Positions 18,050-26,353 of a stretch of 48,672 bases of DNA are shown in pieces. The position numbers were made by a program, and so were the translations under genes. How positions within the stretch are numbered: position 1 is the first letter of the stretch; every line of letters begins with the position of its first letter. The stretch is from assembly GCF_016863395.1 (NCBI RefSeq), contig NZ_BOOU01000035.1:1-48672 (forward strand), in the 5' to 3' direction. Below the pieces are notes generated by a model, which did not search any database, was not told the origin of the DNA, and saw only the letters and a list, made by a program, of their open reading frames with translations. Source of the stretch: Sphaerisporangium rufum (GTDB lineage: Bacteria; Actinomycetota; Actinomycetes; Streptosporangiales; Streptosporangiaceae).

Positions 18050-18295
18050 GTGGCACGCGTCATCGTGGACGTCATGCTCAAGCCGGAGATCCTGGACCCG
18101 CAGGGCCAGGCGATCGCCCGGGCTCTCCCCCGCCTCGGCTTCGCCGGGGTCGCCCAGGTCCGGCAGGGCAAGCGGTTCGAGGTCGAGCTGGACGGGCCGG
18201 CCGACGAGGCGGCGCTGGCGGACGTCCGGAAGATGGCCGAGACCCTGCTGGCCAACACGGTGATCGAGGACTACGCGGTGCGCGTCGAGGACTGA
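18050..18295 (+). CDS. purS: Phosphoribosylformylglycinamidine synthase subunit PurS
   Basis: Small structural subunit of the three-part FGAM synthase (PurS/PurQ/PurL) in the fourth step of purine synthesis, 81 residues. Reads ARVIVDVMLKPEILDPQGQAI, then LGFAGVAQVRQGKRFEVEL and LLANTVIEDYAVRVED, matching the family throughout. GTG 18050 has GGAGGA eight bases upstream. In many actinobacteria purS lies directly before purQ; here about 1.9 kb with two other genes and a remnant separate them. Confidence 0.92.
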   Translation: MARVIVDVMLKPEILDPQGQAIARALPRLGFAGVAQVRQGKRFEVELDGPADEAALADVRKMAETLLANTVIEDYAVRVED

Positions 18296-18462
18296 CCGGC
18301 CATGCCGCGGGCATCCCTTCGCAGATCACCGCAAAAGGCGCGCCGAGCCGACCGTAAAGCAAGCGTGCGACCAACACTAAATAACAACAGAGTGATTCGC
18401 GATTAGGCCTGATTCTTCGGGGAACCTCACCATGGTGACTTTCGGCGCCTCGGAGGGGTTCG

Positions 18463-18903
18463 GTGGACATTGAGTTCTCGTTGGCCTTGCCGCGGGATGC
18501 CATAGGCATCCCGATGGTCCGGCGAGTGTTGGGGGACACTCTTCGGTGCATCGGCGTCACCGAGGACTGCGTCTCCGACATGCTCCTCGCCACCTCCGAG
18601 GCCTGCGCCAACGCGGTGCGCCACGGCGGACCGGCCAAGCGCTACGAGGTCAGCGCGGCGATCGGCCAGGGGCGCTGCGAGCTGCGGGTCGCCGACGGCG
18701 GCCTCGGCATCGGCGCCATCCCCCGGCAGTACCCGACCGGCGACGCCGAGAACGGCCGGGGAATCATGATCATGCAAGCGGTGGTCGACGAGATCTCCTT
18801 CGACATCACCCCCGGCAGCGGCACCACCGTCCTGCTGCGCAAGCGCCTCGACTGGGACGAGGACTTCCTCGCCCACCGCGACCGCGAACTCGCCGCCGTC
18901 TGA
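18463..18903 (+). CDS. RsbW/SpoIIAB-like ATP-binding protein (anti-sigma regulatory kinase family)
   Basis: GHKL-type ATPase of 146 residues of the HATPase_c_2 group, which bind sigma factors and phosphorylate STAS antagonists. N-box SEACANAVRHG (about 46-56), G1 box DGGLGIG and G2-like GRGIMIM are visible, and the fold ends with GSGTTVLLRKRL. GTG 18463 is preceded by GGAGGG. The gene stands between purS and purQ but has a 167-base gap and a downstream hairpin, so it is probably a separate unit. Its partner is unknown; a STAS protein is encoded at 45.6-46.0 kb in the same window. Confidence 0.85.
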   Translation: MDIEFSLALPRDAIGIPMVRRVLGDTLRCIGVTEDCVSDMLLATSEACANAVRHGGPAKRYEVSAAIGQGRCELRVADGGLGIGAIPRQYPTGDAENGRGIMIMQAVVDEISFDITPGSGTTVLLRKRLDWDEDFLAHRDRELAAV

Positions 18904-18940
18904 CCCCCGCTGCCGGCCGATCAAGAGCGACACGCCCGGC

Positions 18941-18975
18941 CCCGCGCTCCAGCCGAACCGGCACCGGAGCGCGGG
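18941..18975 (+). terminator. Nested hairpin after RsbW-like gene
   Basis: Outer 10-bp stem CCCGCGCTCC / GGAGCGCGGG encloses an inner GCCG-AAC-CGGC stem. It lies 38 bases after the stop and also just beyond the end of the opposing gene remnant. Confidence 0.6.
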
Positions 18976-18982
18976 ATCGTCC

Positions 18983-19143
18983 CTACGATGATCGGCCGAG
19001 CAGCTCGTCGACCGTGGTCACCGAGCCGGCACGCCGCAACCAGTGCCCTCTATCCAGCCTTCTTTCCACGCCTCGATGCGCCATTCGACCCAAGGCCGGG
19101 CGGCGAACTCCGAGACGTGCGCATCCACTGACGACGCCATCAT
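18983..19143 (-). pseudogene. Remnant of a second Rpn-like/PD-(D/E)XK-associated gene
   Basis: An ATG at 19143 overlaps the stop of the preceding nuclease-like gene and opens MMASSVDAHVSEFAARPWVE..., which runs to WIEGT and then stops at 19018. Shifting frame at that point gives HWLRRAGSVTTVDELLGRSS to 18983. That tail matches the C-terminus of the intact neighbour (RWVRRAGKVATAEELFA). The most economical reading is a short paralogue that lost its middle by an out-of-frame deletion. Both halves are too short to be functional alone. Confidence 0.6.
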
Positions 19144-20018
19144 GCGAAAAGCTCCTCGGCGGTGGCGACCTTGCCGGCGCGACGCACCCACCGCTCGAGC
19201 CGGGCCCGGTCGGCGCACGAGCTGATCGACTCCCGCTGCTCATCGGTGAGGGCCACGCCGCGCGACTCCAGCATCATCAGCAGTGCCGCCGCCTCCCCTC
19301 TGACGTGGCCCACCTCGATGCCCTCCTCGATGCCCTTGGCGCGGAGTTCGGAGACGTAGGGATAGGTCTTGGTGTTCATTAGCGTCCTCCACAGATCTCG
19401 TGCGCGGCCCTCGCCGAGACCGAACTCGGTGAACTCCGCCAGGCCGGTGGCCTCATTCGGGTCGATGTCCTGCAGCGCGTCGGAGAGCACTTCGAGTATC
19501 GCACCCGCCTGCCGTGACGTCGCGTGCACGACCGCTGACAGGATGGCGAAGTAGACGTCCTCGGCCGCACGCCGCCGGTCGAGGACGGCGGGGATGTTGG
19601 CCGGGCCGAGCACCAGCGGGCGCACCGTCAGCGTGTGCCACTCGGGCAGGCCGACCGTGTACGCCTGCTCGGCCCATCGTGCGGTGGCGCCGCTCCGGCA
19701 GATGACGAGCAGCAGGACGTCGCACGCGTGAGTGTCGTGCAGGTAGGCGAGGTAACGCGCCCAGCGGCGGCGTTTCTCCTCGGAGGTGTCGGTCTGGGAC
19801 TCGAGCGCGGCGATCAGCCGCCGGTCGGGCAGGTGCAACATCAGCAGGGTGTCGACCCAGCGGGGAACGGGTTGCATATCGGTGAGGTCGACGTTCATGA
19901 TCTCGACCTTGACCGGATCGGGGAGGGGCACGCCCAGTTCGTTCCGCAGCACGCGCGGGAGCAGTTCCGCGCGTTCCTGGAAGATCCGGTGCAGTGCCTC
20001 GTGCTGCGCAGTCGGCAT
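19140..20018 (-). CDS. Rpn-like / PD-(D/E)XK nuclease-fold family protein
   Basis: A 292-residue protein of a family often present in many copies in actinomycete genomes. N-terminal two-thirds look like a PD-(D/E)XK fold: LLPRVLRNELGVPLPD, then RWVDTLLMLHLPDRRLIAALESQ (split here at residues 53-75), with ESQ in the place of the E-x-K catalytic pair, followed by KRRRWARYLAYLHD and VLLLVICRS. The C-terminal part carries KGIEEGIEVGHVRGEAAALLMMLESRG and ends RWVRRAGKVATAEELFA. Related YhgA/Rpn proteins are recombination-promoting nucleases; others are annotated as transposase-like. Activity here is inference. It lies between purS and purQ and is transcribed away from purQ. Confidence 0.65.
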   Translation of the reverse strand: MPTAQHEALHRIFQERAELLPRVLRNELGVPLPDPVKVEIMNVDLTDMQPVPRWVDTLLMLHLPDRRLIAALESQTDTSEEKRRRWARYLAYLHDTHACDVLLLVICRSGATARWAEQAYTVGLPEWHTLTVRPLVLGPANIPAVLDRRRAAEDVYFAILSAVVHATSRQAGAILEVLSDALQDIDPNEATGLAEFTEFGLGEGRARDLWRTLMNTKTYPYVSELRAKGIEEGIEVGHVRGEAAALLMMLESRGVALTDEQRESISSCADRARLERWVRRAGKVATAEELFA

Positions 20019-20133
20019 GACTTTAAGTTACCAATCTTTTACGCTCCGCACATGTCGAACACAGAAGCGAGACGCCGGTTCTTCGGCGCGTCCGGGACGG
20101 AGGGGGCGGGCCGGGGCGGGCGGGGGTAACGGG

Positions 20134-20139
20134 TAGCCT
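20134..20139 (+). promoter_or_regulatory. Candidate -10 box for purQ-purL
   Basis: TAGCCT (TANNNT) lies 78 bases before the purQ ATG, in the gap divergent from the nuclease-like gene. It would give purQL its own promoter, which is needed since the region to purS is interrupted. No clear -35 is seen. Confidence 0.35.
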
Positions 20140-20217
20140 GGAGGCACCGCCGCGGACCGGCGTCCGGGATGAATGAGACGTCGGCGCGGCGCTCGCGTGT
20201 GGAGGGATACGAGAGCC

Positions 20218-20901
20218 ATGGGTGCTGCCCGGGTGGGCGTGGTCACTTTCCCCGGAACACTTGACGATCAGGACGCCGCCCGCGCGGTCCGGCACGCCGG
20301 CGCGGAGGCCGTCCCGCTCTGGCACGCCGACCGCGACCTGAGGGGGGTCGACGCGGTCTTCCTGCCGGGCGGCTTCTCCTACGGCGACTACCTGCGCTGC
20401 GGGGCGATCTCCCGGTTCGCGCCGCTGATGGAGGAGCTCATCCCGGCGGCCCAAGCCGGCCTGCCGGTGCTCGGCACCTGCAACGGCTTCCAGATCCTCT
20501 GCGAGGCCCACCTGCTGCCCGGCGCGCTGACCCGCAACGAGGGCCTGCATTACGTCTGCCGCGACCAGGCGATCCGGGTGGAGAACGCCAAGACGGCGTG
20601 GACGGGCGACTTCGCCGCCGGCCAGCGCATCACGCTGCCGGTCAAGCACGGCGAGGGCCGCTACGTCGCCGACCCCGGCACCATCGCGGCGCTGGAGGCC
20701 GAGGGGCGGGTCGTGTTCCGCTACCTGGACGGCAACCCGAACGGCTCGGTCAACGACATCGCCGGCATCGCCAACGAGGCCGGCAACGTCGTCGGGCTCA
20801 TGCCGCACCCCGAGCACGCGGTCGAGGACCTGACGGGCGCGCCCGGAGTGGACGGCCGCGGATTCTTCACCTCGATCCTGAAGAGGTTCGTGAACCTGTG
20901 A
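20218..20901 (+). CDS. purQ: Phosphoribosylformylglycinamidine synthase subunit PurQ (glutaminase)
   Basis: Class I glutamine amidotransferase subunit of FGAM synthase, 227 residues; it releases ammonia for Pur[16 protein letters not shown] opens the protein, the nucleophile Cys is in LGTCNGFQ, and the His-Glu pair is in MPHPEHAVE near the C-terminus. [13 protein letters not shown] is the family oxyanion segment. ATG 20218 is preceded by GGAGGG and GAGAG. Its stop overlaps the purL GTG (GTGA), so the two are coupled. Confidence 0.93.
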   Translation: MGAARVGVVTFPGTLDDQDAARAVRHAGAEAVPLWHADRDLRGVDAVFLPGGFSYGDYLRCGAISRFAPLMEELIPAAQAGLPVLGTCNGFQILCEAHLLPGALTRNEGLHYVCRDQAIRVENAKTAWTGDFAAGQRITLPVKHGEGRYVADPGTIAALEAEGRVVFRYLDGNPNGSVNDIAGIANEAGNVVGLMPHPEHAVEDLTGAPGVDGRGFFTSILKRFVNL

Positions 20902-23162
20902 CATCGACGATCGACTCCGTCACCCGGGCCGCCGCGACCCCCGGCGAGCCGCAGCCCTACGCCGAGCTCGGCATGAAGACCGACGAGTACGAGCGGGTGC
21001 GGGCCATCCTCGGCCGCCGGCCCACCTCCTCGGAGCTGGCGATCTACTCGGTCATGTGGAGCGAGCACTGCTCCTACAAGTCCTCCAAGGTGCACCTGCG
21101 CCAGTTCGGCACCAAGGCCCCCGCCTCCGACGCGCTGCTGGTCGGCATGGGAGAGAACGCCGGTGTGGTGGACATCGGCGACGGCTGGGCCGCCACCTTC
21201 AAGATCGAGTCGCACAACCACCCCTCGTTCGTGGAGCCGCGCCAGGGCGCGGCCACCGGCGTCGGCGGCATCGTGCGGGACATCATGTCGATGGGCGCCC
21301 GCCCGGTGGCGGTGATGGACGCGCTGCGGTTCGGCCCGCTCGCCGCCCCCGACACCCGGCGGGTGCTGCCCGGGGTGGTGGAGGGCATCGGCTTCTACGG
21401 CAACTGCCTGGGCCTGCCCAACATCGGCGGCGAGGTGGTCTTCGACCCGTGCTACCTGGGCAACCCGCTGGTCAACGCGCTGTGCGTCGGCCTGCTGCGC
21501 AAGGACCGCATCAAGCTGGCCACCGCGCCGGGCCCGGGCAACAAGGTCGTGCTGTTCGGCGCGAGCACCGGGCCGGACGGCATCGGCGGCGCGTCGGTGC
21601 TGGCATCGGCCACCTTCGAGGACGAGTCGCACGCCAAGCGCCCGGCCGTGCAGGTGGGCGACCCGTTCATGGAGAAGCTGCTGATCGAGTGCTGCCTGGA
21701 GCTGTTCGAGGCCGACGTGGTGGTCGGCATCCAGGACCTCGGCGCGGCGGGCGTCTCCTGCGCGACGACCGAGCTCGCCGCCAAGGGCACCGGCGGCATG
21801 CGGGTCGATCTCGGCCTGGTCCCGCTCCGCGATCCCTCGCTGCGCCCCGAGGAGATCCTGATGAGCGAGTCGCAGGAGCGGATGATGGCCGTGGTCACCC
21901 CGGAGGACATCGACGCCTTCATGGCGATCTGCGCCCGCTGGGACGTGCCGGCCACCGTCATCGGCGAGGTGACCGACACCGGCCGGCTGGTCATGACCTG
22001 GCGGGGCGAGGTCATCGTCGACATCCCGCCGGGCACCGCGGCCGACGAGGGCCCGGTGTACGAGCGGCCCTTCCACGAGCCGGCCGGCCAGGCGGCGCTG
22101 AACGCCGACGACCCGGCGCGGCTGCCGCGGCCGTCCGACCTGCGGGCCACCCTGCTGGAGCTGCTCGGTTCGGCGAACCTGGCGTCCAAGGAGTGGGTGA
22201 CCTCCCAGTACGACCGGTACGTGCGAGGAAACACCGTGCTGGCCATGCCCGCCGACGCCGGAGTGATCCGGGTCGGGGAGGTCATGCCCGACGCGGAGGA
22301 GACCCGCCGCGGCCTCGCGCTGGCCACCGACGGAAACGGCCGCTACGCCCGGCTGGACCCGTACGCCGGCGCCCAGCTCGCGCTGGCCGAGGCGTACCGC
22401 AACGTGGCGGTGACCGGGGCGCGCCCGCTGGCGGTGACCAACTGCCTCAACTTCGGCTCGCCGGAGGACCCGGAGGTCATGTGGCAGTTCGCTGAGGCCG
22501 TGCGCGGCCTGGCTGACGCCTGCAAGGCGCTCGGCGTGCCGGTGACCGGCGGGAACGTCTCGTTCTACAACCAGACCGGCAGCACGCCGATCCACCCGAC
22601 CCCGGTGGTTGGGGTGCTCGGCGTGCTGGACGACGTCGGGCACCGGGTGCGGCACGGGTTCACCGCCCCCGGCCTGAAGATCGCGCTGCTCGGCACCTGC
22701 GAAGCGGAGTTCGGCGGCTCGGAGTGGGCGCACGTGGCGCACGGCCACCTGGGCGGGCTGCCGCCCGAGGTGGACCTGGCCGCCGAGCGGGCGCTGGCCG
22801 GCGTGCTGGTGGCGGCGGCCGCGAGCGGCCTGCCCGCCGGTTCGCACGACGTGTCGGACGGCGGGCTGGCGATCGCGCTGGCCGAGGCCTGCCTGGCGCA
22901 CGGCGTGGGCGCGACCGTGCAGCTGCCCGGCCCGGACCTGTTCGCCGACCTGTTCGGCGAGTCGGCCGCCCGGGCGCTGGTCGCCCTGCCGCCCGAGCAC
23001 TTCACGGCCTTCGCCGAGCTGTGCGCGGCCCACGAGGTGCCCTGCCACGGCATCGGCACCACCGGTGGCGAGATCCTCGCGGTCGACGGCGCCTTCGAGG
23101 TGCCGGTGGCCGAGCTGCGCGCGGTGCACGAGGCGGCGCTGCCGGCCGCGTTCCGGGCCTGA
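20898..23162 (+). CDS. purL: Phosphoribosylformylglycinamidine synthase subunit PurL
   Basis: Synthetase subunit that converts FGAR, ATP and ammonia to FGAM, 754 residues, the size of the short PurL that needs PurS and PurQ. Motifs: [21 protein letters not shown] with the catalytic His, [25 protein letters not shown], and in the second half [24 protein letters not shown] and [17 protein letters not shown] 20898 overlaps the purQ stop by four bases. A strong hairpin follows. The long opposite-strand frame here is an artefact of codon bias. Confidence 0.95.
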   Translation: MTSTIDSVTRAAATPGEPQPYAELGMKTDEYERVRAILGRRPTSSELAIYSVMWSEHCSYKSSKVHLRQFGTKAPASDALLVGMGENAGVVDIGDGWAATFKIESHNHPSFVEPRQGAATGVGGIVRDIMSMGARPVAVMDALRFGPLAAPDTRRVLPGVVEGIGFYGNCLGLPNIGGEVVFDPCYLGNPLVNALCVGLLRKDRIKLATAPGPGNKVVLFGASTGPDGIGGASVLASATFEDESHAKRPAVQVGDPFMEKLLIECCLELFEADVVVGIQDLGAAGVSCATTELAAKGTGGMRVDLGLVPLRDPSLRPEEILMSESQERMMAVVTPEDIDAFMAICARWDVPATVIGEVTDTGRLVMTWRGEVIVDIPPGTAADEGPVYERPFHEPAGQAALNADDPARLPRPSDLRATLLELLGSANLASKEWVTSQYDRYVRGNTVLAMPADAGVIRVGEVMPDAEETRRGLALATDGNGRYARLDPYAGAQLALAEAYRNVAVTGARPLAVTNCLNFGSPEDPEVMWQFAEAVRGLADACKALGVPVTGGNVSFYNQTGSTPIHPTPVVGVLGVLDDVGHRVRHGFTAPGLKIALLGTCEAEFGGSEWAHVAHGHLGGLPPEVDLAAERALAGVLVAAAASGLPAGSHDVSDGGLAIALAEACLAHGVGATVQLPGPDLFADLFGESAARALVALPPEHFTAFAELCAAHEVPCHGIGTTGGEILAVDGAFEVPVAELRAVHEAALPAAFRA

Positions 23163-23180
23163 GACACCCGGGGTCCGTAC

Positions 23181-23210
23181 GGCGGTGGATCCCCCACACG
23201 ATCCACCGCC
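23181..23210 (+). terminator. Terminator after purL
   Basis: GGCGGTGGATC, loop CCCCACAC, GATCCACCGCC: a perfect 11-bp stem starting 18 bases after the purL stop. Confidence 0.65.
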
Positions 23211-23382
23211 GGCGGCCCCGATCCGGCCGCCCCGGCGCGCCAGGTGGCTCTCTGGCCAAAATAGCGGAATTATCCGATTTTTCGGGGTTTCCGGGTCGAC
23301 CCTCGGGCGGTTTCCGGAACGCCCGCCGCCACCGCCGGCCGTCCCGGGCGGATATCCGGCTGCCGACCGGACCACCGGGCGG

Positions 23383-23388
23383 GATAAT
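23383..23388 (+). promoter_or_regulatory. Candidate -10 box (GATAAT) for the cyclase operon
   Basis: GATAAT is one base from TATAAT, unusually close to consensus for this sequence, and lies 58 bases before the cyclase GTG. The region upstream (23255-23290) is A/T-rich and contains CGGA-ATTA-TCCG. The -35 is unclear. Confidence 0.4.
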
Positions 23389-23446
23389 GCCGACGGGACG
23401 CCGACGCGTCCCGTGGCGATCGCCAGGCCCGAGCGGAGGCTCCCCC

Positions 23447-25516
23447 GTGCCGTCCAATGACGACCGTTCGCCGTCACCTCCGGCACCGGCTCCGGCCGCC
23501 GGCGACCGGCCGTACCTGCCGCCGGCCACCCACCCGGTCCGCGGGCTGGTGTGGGCGCTGCATCTGGCGGTGCCGCTGGCCGGCCTGTGGCTGCTGGTCG
23601 CCCGGCCCCGGCTGAACATCCGGTGGGAGCACCATGTCAGCCACTTCTGGCTGGTCGTCGGGGTCGCCGCGGTGAACGTCGCGCTGGGCATGATGGTCGG
23701 CCAGGCCGCCGCCCGGCGCCGGGACGCCCGGCTGCTGCTGGTCTCGCTGGTCTTCCAGACCACCGCGGGGTTCTTCCTGCTGCACGGCCTGGCCACGCCC
23801 GCGCTGATCCTCGCCAAGGGCAGCCACGGGTTCGACATCGGCCAGCCGGTCGGGTTGCTGATCGCCGCGGTGCCGGCCTTCGTCTCCTCGCTGCCGCTCG
23901 GCGAGCGGGCGGCCGCGGCGGTGCTCGCCCGCGGCGACCTGCTGCGGGCCGGGCTGGTGCTGCTGCTGGTCGGCTGGGCGGCGGTGTCCCTGATCGAAGG
24001 GCTGACCCCGCTCAGCGCACCACCGCCGGCGGGCGGTGCCACGCTGGGGGTGCTCTCCTGGCCCGGTGCGGCGCTGTACGCCATCTCCGCGGCCATGATG
24101 TTCCGGGTGCACCGCCGCCGTCCATCGGCGATGCTGGTCAGCCTGATCACCGCCTACGCCCTGCTCGGCGAGTCCATGATCGCCGGCTACTTCCGGCCGA
24201 ACTGGGTGCTCACCTGGTGGGAATGGCATCTGCTGCTCGTCGCCGCGTTCGTCTTCGTGGCCTACAGCGCCTACATCCAGTTCCGCCGGGAGGGCTCCGG
24301 CGCCGGCCTGTTCGACTCGGTGACGCTGACCGCGACCGTGCGCCGCGTCCAGGCCCAGTACGACGAGGCGCTGGAGGAACTGGTCGGCCACCTGCGCCGG
24401 ATGGGGGAGGGCGCCGCCGGGCGGACGCCGGTCGCGCTCCGGCTGGCCGGGAAGTTCCGGCTGAACGAAGGGCAGGCGGCCGTCCTGGACCGGGCCGGCC
24501 AGGCGCTGGCCGCCGAACGCGAGCTGTCGGCGCGCCTCGGCGCGCTGGTGGACGTGGGCCGGCGCGCCCGGGTCGCGGTGGGTGAGGAGACGCTGCTGGC
24601 CGAGTCGCTCGACCGGATCCGGCAGGCGTACGGCGACGTGCGGCTGGGTCTGGTGGCGAACGGCCGGGTGGCGATCGGCGACCGCGCGTTCGACGCCGAC
24701 GACTTCAAGGAGACCGGGACGGCCGGTGAACCCGGCCGGGTGGTGCACCCGCTGACCGTCAAGGGCGTGCTGGCCGGCGCCCTGTCCGTCCCGGTGGGCA
24801 TGACGGCCCACGACGAGGCGCTGGCCGCCACCCTGGCCGGCCAGCTGTCCATCGCGCTGGAGAACGCCCGCCTCTACCGGGAACTGGAGACGCTGTTCCG
24901 GCAGTACATGTCGCCGGACGTGGCGGCTTCGCTGCTCGCCGACCCCGCGCAGGCGGCCCTCGGCGGCTCGCTGGTGGAGCTGACCGCGCTGTTCGCCGAC
25001 CTGAAGGGGTTCACCACGTTCTCCGAACGGGTGTCCCCCGGCGAGATCGTGGAGATGCTGAACCGGTACCACGCCGCGGCGGTGCCCTGCGTGCTGGACA
25101 ACGGCGGCACGATCGTGCAGTTCGTCGGGGACGCGCTGCTCGCCCTGTTCAACGCGCCCGCCGCCCAGGAGCGGCACGCCGAGCTGGCGGCGCGGGCCGC
25201 CCTGTCGATGCAGGAGGCCGCCGAGCGGATCGCCGGCGGCAACCCGGACTATCCGCGCTTCCGGGTCGGCGTCAACACCGGCCTGGCCCTGGTCGGCAAC
25301 ATCGGCAGCCCGGAACTGCGCGGCTTCAACGCGATGGGCGACGCGGTGAACGTGGCGGCCCGCCTGCAGGGCGTGGCCGAGCCCGGCAGCGTGGTGATCG
25401 GCGCGGCCACCCGGGCGCACCTCGGCCCGGGCGCGGCGGTCACCCCGCTCGGCGAGCTGAGCCTGAAGGGCAAGGAACAGGGGGTGGAGGCCTATGTGCT
25501 CACCGCGCTGGAGTGA
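23447..25516 (+). CDS. Membrane-bound class III adenylate/guanylate cyclase
   Basis: Nucleotide cyclase of 689 residues. About 25-285: seven or eight membrane helices. About 295-480: cytosolic linker with a GAF-like segment (IRQAYGDVRLGLV to ALENARLYRELETLF). About 505-689: class III catalytic domain. Metal-binding aspartates are Asp518 (FADLKG) and Asp562 (VGDALL), and transition-state residues are Asn635 and Arg639 in GDAVNVAAR. The purine-recognition positions are Gln558 (IVQFVGD) and Asn628 (FNAMGD) instead of Lys and Asp/Thr. From memory, Mycobacterium tuberculosis Rv0386 has such a Gln/Asn pair and shows relaxed ATP/GTP use. GTG 23447 follows GGAGG by seven bases. A Crp-like gene follows on the same strand. 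Confidence 0.87.
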   Translation: MPSNDDRSPSPPAPAPAAGDRPYLPPATHPVRGLVWALHLAVPLAGLWLLVARPRLNIRWEHHVSHFWLVVGVAAVNVALGMMVGQAAARRRDARLLLVSLVFQTTAGFFLLHGLATPALILAKGSHGFDIGQPVGLLIAAVPAFVSSLPLGERAAAAVLARGDLLRAGLVLLLVGWAAVSLIEGLTPLSAPPPAGGATLGVLSWPGAALYAISAAMMFRVHRRRPSAMLVSLITAYALLGESMIAGYFRPNWVLTWWEWHLLLVAAFVFVAYSAYIQFRREGSGAGLFDSVTLTATVRRVQAQYDEALEELVGHLRRMGEGAAGRTPVALRLAGKFRLNEGQAAVLDRAGQALAAERELSARLGALVDVGRRARVAVGEETLLAESLDRIRQAYGDVRLGLVANGRVAIGDRAFDADDFKETGTAGEPGRVVHPLTVKGVLAGALSVPVGMTAHDEALAATLAGQLSIALENARLYRELETLFRQYMSPDVAASLLADPAQAALGGSLVELTALFADLKGFTTFSERVSPGEIVEMLNRYHAAAVPCVLDNGGTIVQFVGDALLALFNAPAAQERHAELAARAALSMQEAAERIAGGNPDYPRFRVGVNTGLALVGNIGSPELRGFNAMGDAVNVAARLQGVAEPGSVVIGAATRAHLGPGAAVTPLGELSLKGKEQGVEAYVLTALE

Positions 25517-25618
25517 CCGGTGAACCCGCAGAATTCCCCACAAGGCATTAATACCGTGACCGGCGCGGCACCGGCCGGGCACGCTTCGACCCGGGCATCG
25601 GACGGGCTGGGAGGGGTC

Positions 25619-26293
25619 ATGGCCGCGTCGTCACGCTGGGAGCCTGGGGAGTTCCTCGCCCAGCTCACCGAGGAGGAGATCGCCGATCTGTGCGCGAGCG
25701 GCCGCCGGCGCGGCTGGGACCGCGGAGCGACGGTGATGAGCGAGAGCGACACCTCCGACTGGGTGCTCGTGCTCACCTCGGGCCGGGTCAAGGTCTCCTC
25801 CCACACCGCCGGCGGCACCGAGGTGGTGCTCGCGGTACGCGGGCCGGGCGCGCTGCTCGGCGAGATGTCGTTCATCAGCGGCGAGCCGCGTTCGGGGACG
25901 GTGACCGCGCTGGAGCCGGTCGAGGGCGTGGTCGTGCGCGACTTCGCCGGGTTCCTCGCCGACCACGGCCGGATCGCCGTGCTGCTGCTGCGGCTGGTCG
26001 TCGGCCGGCTGCGCGACTCCGACCGCAAGCGGGTCGAGTACGGCGCCTTCGACACCACCGGCCGGGTGGCGACCCGGCTGGTGGAGCTGGCCGAGCGGTT
26101 CGGCGAGCCGGCGGGCGGCGCGGTCCGGGTGGCGCTGCCGCTGTCGCAGGACGAGCTGGCCGGCTGGACCGGCGCGTCCCGGGAGGCGGTCAGCAAGGCG
26201 CTGCGCACGCTGCGCGACCGGGGGCTGATCGAGACCGGCCGGCGCCGGGTGGTCGTCTACGATCTGGACGGGCTGCGCCGGCGCGCCCGCTGA
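25619..26293 (+). CDS. Crp/Fnr family transcriptional regulator
   Basis: DNA-binding regulator of 224 residues with an N-terminal cyclic-nucleotide-binding fold and a C-terminal winged helix. The phosphate-binding cassette reads LLGEMSFISGEPRSGTVTALE, with the Glu and Arg expected in cNMP-binding members. The long dimer helix follows (about 100-135), then the helix-turn-helix LSQDELAGWTGASREAVSKAL and wing LIETGRRRVVVYDLDGL. No cysteine cluster of FNR type is visible. ATG 25619 is chosen because GGGAGGGG sits just before it; a GTG at 25520 is in frame. It starts about 100 bases after the cyclase stop, making it the obvious candidate receptor for the cyclase product. Confidence 0.88.
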   Translation: MAASSRWEPGEFLAQLTEEEIADLCASGRRRGWDRGATVMSESDTSDWVLVLTSGRVKVSSHTAGGTEVVLAVRGPGALLGEMSFISGEPRSGTVTALEPVEGVVVRDFAGFLADHGRIAVLLLRLVVGRLRDSDRKRVEYGAFDTTGRVATRLVELAERFGEPAGGAVRVALPLSQDELAGWTGASREAVSKALRTLRDRGLIETGRRRVVVYDLDGLRRRAR

Positions 26294-26353
26294 CGGGCGC
26301 GTCCCTTGACGGGCGCCCCGGACCCGGCGTCCGGCGTGGGTCACACTGGCCTC

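Noticed and set aside
20721-23486. 921-residue open frame on the minus strand across purL
   Set aside because: Pure antisense shadow of purL caused by high-GC third positions; its product is a His/Arg/Gly/Val-rich low-complexity string with no domain.
26306-26353. TTG start extending the first DHA2 exporter by 16 residues
   Set aside because: The added residues are not transporter-like, and the ATG at 26354 is better placed relative to a -10-like hexamer.
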